Positions 1-11,920 of a DNA stretch of 64,000 bases are shown one piece after another. Each line of letters starts with the position of its first letter. Position 1 is the stretch's first letter. Below the pieces are notes generated by a model. The model did not search any database. It saw only the letters and a program-made list of their open reading frames with translations, and had not been told where the DNA came from. The position numbers and the translations under genes are program-made. Source of the stretch: Macrostomum hystrix (taxonomy: Eukaryota > Platyhelminthes > Macrostomidae); contig CATNEN010000012.1 of the NCBI GenBank assembly GCA_950097015.1, positions 1,605,501 through 1,669,500 on the forward strand, written 5' to 3'.

Positions 1-180
1 CCATCGGCTGAGGGCCCGGACTCCCAGCTAGAGCTGCTAGCCTGCATGACCGAGGAGGTGCAGTCCTGCCCTGCCTGGCTGTCTGACGCCTTCTGGCACT
101 GGGCCTTCAATCGCTTCGTGCAGGACGACCTGCGCAAGCTTTACCTGGATGAATGGCGCAAACGCATGGGACTGGCCGAA
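1..180 (+). CDS. Sbf: Sbf exon, MTMR5/13-specific region
   Basis: The frame is open from base 1 and reads CPAWLSDAFWHWAF and FVQDDLRKLYLDEWRKRM, a Trp-rich helical stretch. It ends in phase 0 at a GTGAGG donor. It is truncated by the window edge. Confidence 0.75.
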
Positions 181-3100
181 GTGAGGGCTCTTGGCTATTA
201 AAGTACTTCTCTATTCCCAGTTAATCTTATGTCTATTATGCGTATATCCTGCATTACATTACCTGATTTCCCATATTCGTTTTTTTGTATCCGAAAACTC
301 ATTCTCCGTATATCCTACCGTTTTATTCCCCATATTCCATTCTCTTCCCTATCCTATTTTCATATTACCTATCCTACCTATTACCTATTACATATTACCT
401 ATTCCCTATCCTACTGTTTGTTCTATTCCCTATCCTACTGTTCTATTCCCTATCCTACTGTTTGTTCTATTCCCTATCCTACTGTTCTATTCCCTATCCT
501 ACTATTCTATTCCCTATCCTACTGTTCTATTCCCTATCCTACTATTCTATTCCCTATCCTACTGTTCTATTACCTATCCTACTATTCTATTCCCTATCCT
601 ACTGTTTGTTCTATTCCCTATCCTACTGTTCTATTCCCTATCCTACTGTTTGTTCTACTCCCTATCCTACTGTTCTATTCCCTATCCTACTGTTTGTTCT
701 ATTCCCTATCCTACTGTTCTATTCCCTATCCTACTGTTCTATTCCCTATCCTACTGTTCTATTCCCTATCCTACTGTTCTATTCCCTATCCTACTGTTCT
801 ATTCCCTATCCTACTGTTCTATTCCCTATCCTACTGTTCTATTCCCTATCCTACTGTTCTATTCCCTATCCTACTGTTCTATTCCCTATCCTACTGTTCT
901 ATTCCCTATTCTACTGTTCTATTCCCTATCCTACTGTTCTATTCCCTATCCTACTGTTCTATTCCCTATTCTACTGTCCAACTCCAAATCCGTCGAACCC
1001 GCAGGAGTCCGAAGAGGACAGCGGCGATCTGTCCGCCCTTGACGTAGCCGCCAAGGTGATGTCCCGCTATCAGGACCTCGGCGAAGAGGAGCGTCAGGCT
1101 CTGCAGCGCTGCGAAGAGGACTCGCTTGAGAACATCGCCAATGACTTCATCTTCCGTCTGGTGATGCTTCGGGTGCCCCTGGACAGGAGCCGGCGCCGGC
1201 TGGAGTCTCGGAGCGGAGGCGGCGGCGGCGGCTCCCGCCTATTGATGGACACGGGCTGTGACAACAACTCCAGCTCGCAGCACACGTCCGGCGCCGGCGA
1301 GGCCGACTCAATCGACAAGGAGTCCGGCATCTGCGTCGACTCCAACGAAGCCTTCGTCCTGGAGCTGGAGGCCTGGGTCAAGGAGAAATTCCTAGATAGG
1401 GTGTGCTCAGAGAATCGCCTGTCTGTTGAGAGGGCCGATAGATTGAAATCGAAATTGCACGATTTTATTAACTATGTGCACCTGGAGAATGTGGACAACA
1501 TCTGGGCTGAGTATCGCAAGATACCAAAATCGCAGAAGGCCAAGATTCTGCCGCCAGCCCTGCTTCCAGGCGAGCGCCATTTGGTTGCTAAGCCGTTGCG
1601 AGCCTATTTGTATCCGGATGGCAGGCGCGAGCCAATCCGCTTCGAGCTGGACTCCAGCGGCGCCGACTACGCCGAAACTGCCTCCGCCGCTGCCGCTGTC
1701 GCCGCCGCTACGGCTGGCCACGGCTCGACGCTGTCTGACGACGAGCTGACGCAGGACATCGCCTGGCTGCCTGCCGAGGGGATATTTATCCTCACCAACT
1801 ATCGGTTTGTTAATTTCTTTTTAGTTTATGTTGTCTCTTACAGTAGATTGTAGTCTGATGTCGGTGGCAGTCGAATGTCAGCGTCATTTGAATGTCGGTG
1901 ACAGTAGATTGTCTATGTCAGTAGAATGTCGGTGAAAGTAGACTTCTATGTCAGTAGAGTGGCAGTCGAATATCGGCCATGTTAGTCGAATATCTTTTTT
2001 GCACGCTCTTTATTAAGAAAAAATCCCATTCTTAACCATGCAAATCTTCCTTCGCTTTTAGCATAATCTTCAAAGGCGTGCCCTCCAACGTGCTGCAGTC
2101 GGAGAAGGTGATAGTTCGCTACTTTCCGCTGGCCGCTCTGTACAAAATCAAACGGCTGGGCAAGGCGGAGCGGGATCCCATACTGCTGCCTACAGTGCAG
2201 AACCGGCATTCGGTTCGGGAACAGGTACTGTTTAAATCGGTCACCTTCGAGGCGTTGAAGATTGGCTTCGACGCTGCCGAAGATGAAATTGCCGAATTGT
2301 TGGACAGCGTCAAGGCCATCCGGTATCCGGCCGCCAACGGCGTTGGCGGAAACGGCGGCGCCGGCGGAACTAGTGCCGGCGGCGGTATTGTCAGCGGCGG
2401 CGGCGGCAGCGCCGGCATCCGGGCATATTTTTTTCCGGGCGTCAATCGCTGCACAGCCGAGTTGGCGGCCAATCAGGACGCGGCTCTGGCCGACCGGAAG
2501 CGTAAACTTAAGCAGACAACACTGACGTGAGTCTGCAGTTCGATGTCTATGTCTGGGGAGTTTTGTGGGGGTGAGTGACAGACCGGTTTAACTAGTTTGT
2601 CCCACGCACCAAGGTCTCTGAGCTCGTGATCTGTGTGCGTGTGTTCTCAGGAGGCAGCAAAATGGGCTGCGGGTCTAGTATCACTAAATAATGCGCCATT
2701 GCCCGCAGCAGTCCTGTAAATATTATTATCTTTTTACTAGGAAATTTTGTGTATTTATTTTTAGGGCGTCCGTTTTTCGTTGGATTTGTACATTTTTGCA
2801 AGGGTTTTTAGTTTCTGTCTTACGAGCGTATTATATTTGTGTCGTCTGAAGAGTTTAGTGTTTATTAATCGGCTGTACGACAATGTGACTTTATTAATTT
2901 GACTGCCTACAAAAAGCCTTACTCATTAATTACTCATCCAGGCGAATCATGAAGGGCACCGCCAATGCGGCCCAGCGGGTGGGCTTGAAACGTCGGACCC
3001 TGCAGCAGCCGTCGAGCAGCGTCGGCCTATTCAGCGGCGTCGGTTTCCGACCTTCCGAGTCGGATGCTTCGAGCAATCGGTCCAGCGTGATCACTGAAGA

Positions 3101-6100
3101 AAGTGGTGAGTCTGACTAATCTCTGGTTATGAAGCCGATCGCTAATTGGTCGATAAAAAAGCCGTGCAATAATTGACCAACTAAAAGCCAATCTATAATT
3201 AGTCACTTAAAAACCAATTGATAATTAATCATTTAAAGAACCCGATCCATAATTAGTCATTTTAAAAACCCGATCCATAATTAGTCATTTTAAAAACCCG
3301 ATCCATAATTAGTCATTTTAAAAAACGATCGATAATTAGTCATTAAAAAAAACCCGATCGATAATTAGTCATAAAAAACCTATCAATAATTCGTCATTTA
3401 AATAAACCCAATCGATAATTGGTCATTAAAAACCGATCGATAATTTGTCGTTAAAAACCCGATCGATAATTAGTCATTTAAAAAACCAATTGATAATTAG
3501 TCATTTAAAAAACCAATCGATAATTAGTCATTTAAAAAACCGATCGATAATTTGTCATTTAAAAAACCGATCGATAATTAGTCATTTAAAAAACCGATCG
3601 ATAATTTGTCATTTAAAAAACCGATCGATAATTAGTCAATTGAAACGCCGATCGATAATGATTGGCCAATGCGATTAAGAACCTACCATGTAGTGTTCTA
3701 TAAAGAATTGGCCTAAAGAAACGAAAGCTCTTTTTTAAAGCTTTAGTGCTCTTTTACCGAAGCCAGTCTACTTCACCCGGGCCCATCTGTAGACGCTGCG
3801 CCGCACCGTCCGTTTAGTCAGCAACAGCAGCAGTCTCATCAGCAGTCGTCCGAGCTGCTTCGCAGCCTGCTCCGTTCGCCAGCCTACGAAGACCTTCGCC
3901 GACTAGACCTGTTGCCTATGCATCAGCATCACCACAGTCCGCATCACTCTGCGTCTAGTCCGCTGCTTCAGCAGGATGTTCGCGTCAGCTCGCTGAACTT
4001 CTCGCACGATCTGGTGCCAAGCTACCCTGCGCTGCTGTCTGTCCCTGCTGGCGTCTCCGACGACGCTTTGAAACGGCTGGCCAGAGCTCACCGACAATGC
4101 CGCTTCCCTGTGCTCACCTGGCGTTGCGCAAACACCGGTGCCCTGCTGCTGCGTTCGGGTGGATTTCAGGTATGCTGCTCAATTAGCATCTCATCCTGCT
4201 GCTCAATTAGCATCTCATCCTGCTGCTCAATTAGCATCTCATCCTGCTGCTCAATTAGCATCTCATCCTGCTGCTCAATTAGCATCTCATCCTGCTGCTC
4301 AATTAGCATCTCATCCTGCTGCTCAATTAGCATCTCATCCTGCTGCTCAATTAGCATCTCATCCTGCTGCTCTATTAGCATCTCATCCTGATGCTCAATT
4401 AGCATCTCATCCTGATGCTCAATTAGCATCTCATCCTGCTGCTCAATTAGCATCTCATCCTGATGCTCAATTAGCATCTCATCCTGCTGCTCAATTAGCA
4501 TCTCATCCTGCTGCTCAATTAGCATCTCATCCTGATGCTCAATTAGCATCTCATCCTGATGCTCAATTAGCATCTCATCCTGATGCTCAATTAGCATCTC
4601 ATCCTGCTGCTCAATTAGCATCTCATCCTGATGCTCAATTAGCATCTCATCCTGCTGCTCAATTAGCATCTCATCCTGCTGCTCAATTAGCATCTCATCC
4701 TGCTGCTCAATTAGCATCTCATCCTGATGCTCAATTAGCATCTCATCCTGCTGCTCAATTAGCATCTCATCCTGCTGCTCAATTAGCATCTCATCCTGCT
4801 GCTCTATTAGCATCTCATCCTGATGCTCAATTAGCATCTCATCCTGATGCTCAATTAGCATCTCATCCTGCTGCTCAATTAGCATCTCATCCTGATGCTC
4901 AATTAGCATCTCATCCTGCTGCTCAATTAGCATCTCATCCTGCTGCTCAATTAGCATCTCATCCTGATGCTCAATTAGCATCTCATCCTGCTGCTCAATT
5001 AGCATCTCATCCTGCTGCTCAATTAGCATCTCATCCTGCTGCTCTATTAGCATCTCATCCTGCTGCTCTATTAGCATCTCATCCTGATGCTCAATTAGCA
5101 TCTCATCCTGATGCTCAATTAGCATCTCATCCTGCTGCTCAATTAGCATCTCATCCTGATGCTCAATTAGCATCTCATCCTGCTGCTCAATTAGCATCTC
5201 ATCCTGCTGCTCTATTAGCATCTCATCCTGCTGCTCAATTAGCATCTCATCCTGCTGCTCAATTAGCATCTCATCCTGCTGCTCTATTAGCGTCTCATCC
5301 TATCATTCTGCCCCACGGTTTCGCAGGCCAAAGCGGTGAACTTCACTCTCGCTGGAGGTCACCATCAGCAGCAGCAGCAGCAGGCACAGGACACTATTGG
5401 TGCTTCGTCGAGCGCGGCAGAATCCACTCTGTCGGATGAGCAGCAGCGCCTGTTCCAGGCTCTGGTTTCCGCCGCTGTCAGCTCCGCCGCAGCCGCAGCC
5501 GCTACCACCGCATCCACAGCTGTCGATGACGACTCCGCATCCGTGGGTGCGGCCGGTTTGTCTTCCTGGGCTCTAGCCACTCCGGTGCAGTCTCGCAGAG
5601 GCCGCTCGCCAACAAACAGTTCCACTGGCGGTGGCGGTGGCGGCGGCGGCCTCGGCTTCAATAGATTCCTCAGCTCGATGCGATCCTCCACCAGCGCCGC
5701 CTCCGGCACCTCCATCGGCAGGAGCAAAAGTGAGTTCTGGCTTTTCGGTGTGGGGCAAACATTGCTAACTACCAGCCCTTGAGTTCGAGGAATGTGATTA
5801 GGTAAATGAGTACTCTCATTCTTTATGAGCAAGTGGATGAGCGCTTTATGAGCAAGTGGATGAGCGCTTTATGAGCAAGTGGATGAGCACTTTATGAGCA
5901 AGTGGATGAGCGCTTTATGAGCAAGTGGATGAGCGCTTTATGAGCAAGTGGATGAGCACTTTATGAGCAAGTGGATAAGCACTTTATGAGCAAGTGGATG
6001 AGCGCTTTATGAGCAAGTGGATGAGCACTTTATGAGCAAGTGGATAAGCACTTTATGAGCAAGTGGATGAGCGCTTTATGAGCAAGTGGATAAGCACTTT

Positions 6101-9100
6101 ATGAGCAAGTGGATAAGCACTTTATGAGCAAGTGGATAAGCACTTTATGAGCAAGTGGATGAGCACTTTATGAGCAAGTGGATAAGCACTTTATGAGCAA
6201 GTGGATAAGCACTTTATGAGCAAGTGGATAAGCACTTTATGAGCAAGTGGATGAGCACTTTATGAGCAAGTGGATGAGCACTTTATGAGCAAGTGCATGA
6301 GTCTGAGTGAATGATGGGTAAGCGGCTAAGTATTGGAGTAAATTAATGACTGCATTATATGTCAATTTTATGTCTTTTTACTGAAAATTTCATTGAATTT
6401 AAATGTAAGAATGTCTTGTTATTTTCGGGTTCGTTTATTTTACTAGTAATTCTTGTATAGTATAATTTTTAAAGAATTTTTCATTAATTAGTATTAGCTG
6501 CTTGAGGACAATCGAACAATTTAGGCGTTTCTGTAATTAATAGTGATTGTTTTATTATTTTTCGCACATTTTGTATACTGCTATACACTTACACTACTTA
6601 TGCCTTTCAGATAATGGGTATTCATTTGTTGAGCACATTTTTGTATTATAATATTTCCTGCCTGGCGCAAGCAGATAGCTACGAGCGTATTATTAGCATG
6701 GGCTACAAGCTATTTCAGATACTTATCTCGTGTGTGTGTGCCTGTCTTAATATTTTCTTTAAAAATAATTTTGCTCTTATATTTTTAGTGCTCAGAAGAG
6801 TCTACTCGCCAATACTGGGCAGTAAACTGCACCGCCGCACCACCTGTATGTCCGAATCAGAGTGCTGAGTGATTGTTCAGAATGTGTTCAAAGTGCCTAT
6901 TCTTATTCACTTTACTCTGTCATTCTGTTTGTAGTTTAGCTGATTTAGTGTCTGTCTGTTTGTTCTTTTATTTTATTCGCTAACTAGTGTCACCTTTCTG
7001 TTTTCTATTCTTTGTTTTCTGCTTGGCGATATTGCCTTCTATATTTGAGTTGCCGGGCTAAACTGAAATTAAATCTAAGCCAATCAGAACAAAATTTTAA
7101 TTATATGGCGTGAGGTGGGTTCCTGAAGACAGCCAATAAGAGCCGAGTAACCTAGTCAGTGTAGGGACAGATTCCTGAGGACTAAGTATGTCCGCCTTTA
7201 GTTTAAGCTCGCCTGTTGTCCTGTTATTTTATTAGAGTTTGCTGTACGAATTAATTTCATTGTTTATTTCATAATTTCTTTTAAAACTAATAAGCAAAAT
7301 TATTCGCTAAACTTGTACTGAAAGTAGACGACAATGTCTAGAATTAGTGGCCTGAATTCTCATCTCTCCCCACACTGACTCCCACTGTTCATTCCGTTAA
7401 GTGTTGTATTGCGTGCATACCTGATCTGATAGTTGCTATGGCTTCTAAAATATTATTTTCCTAGATGTTTTTTGCTGCTTAGTTGAGCCACAAGTACTTA
7501 AAAATGCAGTATCACATCGCCTCTGGCGCGAATGAATTTGTATTTTGCAGCCCAAACATCGCTGAGCAGAGGCCTGAGCATGATGCGCAGCAGTTTCAGG
7601 CGCGCCAATCACAGTCACATTAGGACTATGCATCGAAGCCACCTTTTCAGTGCTGCTACTGGTCGGTTGTGCACAACTTATAATAGGCTTTATGTTCATT
7701 TAACGAATGAGAAACCTACTGATCAATACTCACTTCTAGCTAGTAGTCTGTCAGTAACAATTGTAGATATCAATTGCAACAATCAGCACAGATCAATCAC
7801 TGTATTTAATTTGGCTGCTCTCTCTCTCACACAAATGAGTGAATCAGTAATCTAATCCTTGTTGGCTAAATGATAAAAATCTGCACTCCAGCTACATTTA
7901 AATGCAGAGTTTGCTGGTGCAAATATTTATTCTTGCTTTTCGTTTACCGTTACCAACAATACGATATCATTGTTGTCAACCCATGCGTCTGATAAGCCTA
8001 TTTTGAAGACATTTAGCTATTGGCCATTTGCACATCTCTACTTTACCCTTCATTTTCCTTTCCAACCTCGACATCCACCTCAAGCCCTGTAATACCCCGT
8101 TTGTCGCCCACCTCGCGCCATAGCCTTCGTTCATTCACTCGTCTCCCTTCTTATCTATTTTTAGCAACATGTGTACATTGAAGTTTGTACACTGGCTAAG
8201 CTTATCTAAGCTATTCGATTATTTTCCTACCCGTCTTGACACCAACCTCACGCGCGAGTTTTTTATGATCCAAAGTCGTCCCCTGACCCGCTAGTTAGTT
8301 CGGTCTGCTTGCCAAAAATAAAAATGCCATATCCAACCGTAATCTTTGGATCTTCGCAGCCGCTACAGTTGCTAACCAATCAGTTCGCGGCAGTCGCCTA
8401 TCGCTGTCGGGCGGCGGTGCCTGGCTTCAGTTAGATGGCAGCCATAGAAGCGCCAGGCACCGTCAGACTATGATGGGTATTTTGCACTGCACTTTTATTG
8501 CCTTCCAATCATGGGTATTGCAAGATTTCACAGCCTACGGTGTTTCTCTAATCAAAATTTCCTATAATGATTAGATTTCAACTGTGATGATGACACAAGA
8601 TATACTATTTTCTTTATTGAAAGCTAATTTGATTAAAACAAATTCAGTCAGTGATTTAGTTGCTTAAAAGTCCATTTTTATGCTAACGAGTAAGCCTACT
8701 AGCTCGTAGTACTCGTAGCAACTTCTATTGGTTACCTTGATTTTTAAGCAATATATTCAATAGCCGATCAAAGTTGTTTTACTCTGTGACAGCTTACCCC
8801 ATGCTTAGATCATTATATACCAATACGTTTATTTATACACGTTTATTACTTCACCTGTTTATAAGTTTAGATGCTTTCCTGATATTCATGTACATATACA
8901 GAAAAGCACCGCTTTGCTAAATTTCTTTCAAATTGCACCCCCTTACTAATTCTATAAAACGCTCCACGCAGACTCAATGGAGCAACCCTCTCTCACGCTC
9001 TTGTGTAGCACTTTTTCCAGCTTCTACTTCAATATGGCATCACTCTACTTCACTCTAGCCAATAGGGTTAGCCCAACACTGTACCTCACTCCAGCCGAGG

Positions 9101-11885
9101 AGGCAGTCTAATTCACTCCAGCCAATGAGGTTAGCTCAACCCTCTCTCCCACTACAGCCAATCAAGCAAGCCCAACCCTCTGCCTCACTCCAGCCAATTA
9201 GGTTACAGCCAATACAGCCACTACAGCCAATCAAACTAGCCCAACACTCTGCCTCACACTAGCCAATGAGGTTAGCCCGAGGCTTTGCCCCACTCTAGCC
9301 AATCGGGTTAGCGCGAAATTCTATTTTAGTCCATTCAGGCCCATCGGGTTAGCTATCATTCTGTCTTCTATTAATTTTACCCGATTTCTTTACTATCTAC
9401 TTCACTGAACCCGCTTGCTTCAATTCCAGGTGAAAATTCGCCAGCCTCCATAGCTGACCTGTCCACTGCCGATCAGACGGGTAACGACTCAGTGGCTCGG
9501 ACGGCCCTGTACATCTTTACGGACAGAGCTTTCTTAAATAAGGTTCGCATGCTTGATTTAATATGATACTTGTTACACAATCAGATTATCGCAGGTGTAT
9601 ATTGTATTTTAGTTTAAATTGTGGGTAAACTTTGTTATAGTTGTTATTGATTGCTATTCCGTGCCCCTATTTGCAGATCAAGGCACACCGCACCGAGGGC
9701 GTCGAGCTTTTGGCTGTGGACGATTATCCGACGCGCCAGTCGGTGCGGGAGGCCTTCAAGAAGCTGATGCGCGTCTGTCTGCCCAGCAAGCAGCTGCTGG
9801 CTGGTGAAGAGAAGCGGCACAGATTCCTGCGCAAATTTGACGAGTCTGGCTGGCTGGCTCTTGTGCGCCGCTCTCTGCGTCTGGCCGGAGCTGTGGCTGA
9901 TCTGGTGGACTGCGGCGCCTGCTCGGTGCTGGTGGCGCTGGAGGATGGCTGTGACGCTACGGCTAGCGTCCTGGCGCTGGCCCAGCTGATGCTGGACCCG
10001 CACTACCGATCCATGTCCGGCTTCAGGGCTCTGGTAGAGAAGGAGTGGCTGTTGTTCGGCCATCCGTTTGACAGCCGGTTAGTTTTCTGATTGGCTGATT
10101 GTTTTACATCTCTGTGATTGGCTGATTTTCTAGCATCTCTGTGATTGGCTGATTGTCTAGCATCTCTGTGATTGGCTGATTGTCTAGCATCTCCGTGATT
10201 GGCTGATTGTCTAGCATCTCTGTGATTACCTAAGAAGATGAAAGCCTATGCTTGTCCCTAGGGGGTAAATGGCACAGTGAGAGTTTCAAACTGTGGAACA
10301 ATAAAAAGCATCAGGACAGCTGTACACCTGTGTGAGTGTGTGCCTGCGTACGGTATGCTTGGCAGTGGAATGTGAAGAATTTCCTGCGGTTCTACTGTCA
10401 CTAAATAATGTGCCAGTACCCACAGCCCTCCCGCAAATATTATTACGATACGATTATGATGATATTAAAATTAAAAGGCTTGGCTCATCCCTGATTGGCT
10501 GACAAGATCCAATCTTATGAATGTTCCCGATTCTAGAAATCGCGATCGCTCCACTTATTATTTGTCATTCTTCTGCCCTCTGTAGCTTCGGCCGGCTGAA
10601 GGGCGCCGACAATCAGCACTTCTCGCCCCATTTCCTCCTGTTCGTCGACTGCGTCCACCAGCTGCTGCACCAGTTCCCTCTGTCCTTCGAGTTCAACCAG
10701 TTCTTCCTGGCCACCGTAGCCTATCACTCTGTGTCCTGCCGATTTCGTAATTTCCTCGGCAACTGCGAAGCTGACCGCCTGGCCTGGATGCCGCCGACGG
10801 GAACTGCCGGCGCCGAGGACGACGACTTTTGGCAGTTCATCGGCGAGCAGAACAGCCAGGCGGCGCATTTCTTCAACCTGGCATTCAGCCCGGCTCTGGC
10901 AGGCCGGCGGGAATTCCGCGTCCTCCGACCCGCCACCGTCTCCGCGCTGCTGCAGCCATGGCGCTTCCTCACCTCCGAGGACGCCGCCTACGGGCCGCCC
11001 TACGATGCAGATCTGTGCGCAGCTGAGCGGCGCCAGCAGGCCGAGGTGGCCGCCACGGCCTGCTCCGGCATCGCTGACGCGCCCGACTCTGCCGAGTCCG
11101 CCGAAGCCGAGCTCGGCTACAACTACAGCTGGGCCCTGGGGGCCGCCTGCCCCCTGGCCAGGGGACTCGAGGAGCTGGCCTCTATACAGGTCTGCCTGCC
11201 CGCCTGCCTGCCTGCCTGCCTGCCTGCCTGTGTGTCTGTCTGTCTGTCTGTCTCTCAGATGTTTAACTTTGCATTCAATTTGAACCCTAGACTCGTCAGT
11301 ATAGATGTAAGCTATCATTTGTCTATTTCGCCCCGCAATATCAGGGCTCCTCGTGTCACGAGCTTTGGCACAGCCTGCTGCGAGACACCTACTTTGGCGG
11401 CTCCGCTGTGAGCGTCGAACCGTCGTTGCTATGCCAACGGGAGGCCGTTAAACAGATGCACATTAACGCCACGCGTGAGCTCCTTTGCCAGCAGCAGCAC
11501 CAGCAGCAGCAGGATCTGCAACAGCAGGAGCAGCAGGCTGCCCAGCAGCAGCAGCAGCAGCAGGATGGTCTGTTTACCAGGCAGCACAAGTTTGTGAGCC
11601 ACCTGTTCCCAAGCCCGGTGCACTGCCAGTACTGCGACCACCTGGTGTGGATGATCTGCGGCGGCGGTGTCAAGGTGATTTGCTGAGCTTGCCAAGCTAT
11701 CTGATTTCTCGTCTTCTCCGTTTTATCCATTCAAAATGAGATCAATTTCCTACTCAAGGACGGCGGAAAATCCGGCGCTGGCCGACGAGTCGCCACTGGC
11801 GGCCTTCGCTGCGTCGCCTGCGGCTTCGCCTGCCACGAGAAGTGCGCCGCTCACGTGCGGGCCGACTGCACACCGGCTAGTAATA

Positions 11886-11920
<35 letters not shown>

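Larger units (their letters stand above)
6301..8979 (+). other. Sbf intronic AT-rich sequence with no recognised element (outside exons 6789-6845 and 7551-7661)
   Basis: The stretch is AT-rich with short open frames only. I see no RNA gene, tandem array or mobile-element protein, other than the two small candidate exons. Confidence 0.5.

Noticed and set aside
191-1004. Long overlapping plus-strand open frames rich in PILLFYSLSYCSIPYPTV
   Set aside because: Translation of the 20-bp intronic array; all frames are open because the unit lacks stops.
4138-5439. Long LASHPAAQ and MLIEQQDE open frames on both strands
   Set aside because: Translation of the 24-bp intronic array; flanks match the spliced Sbf frame instead.
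10533-11318. 261-codon minus-strand open frame
   Set aside because: Antisense shadow of the Sbf phosphatase exon, whose plus frame has clear family motifs.
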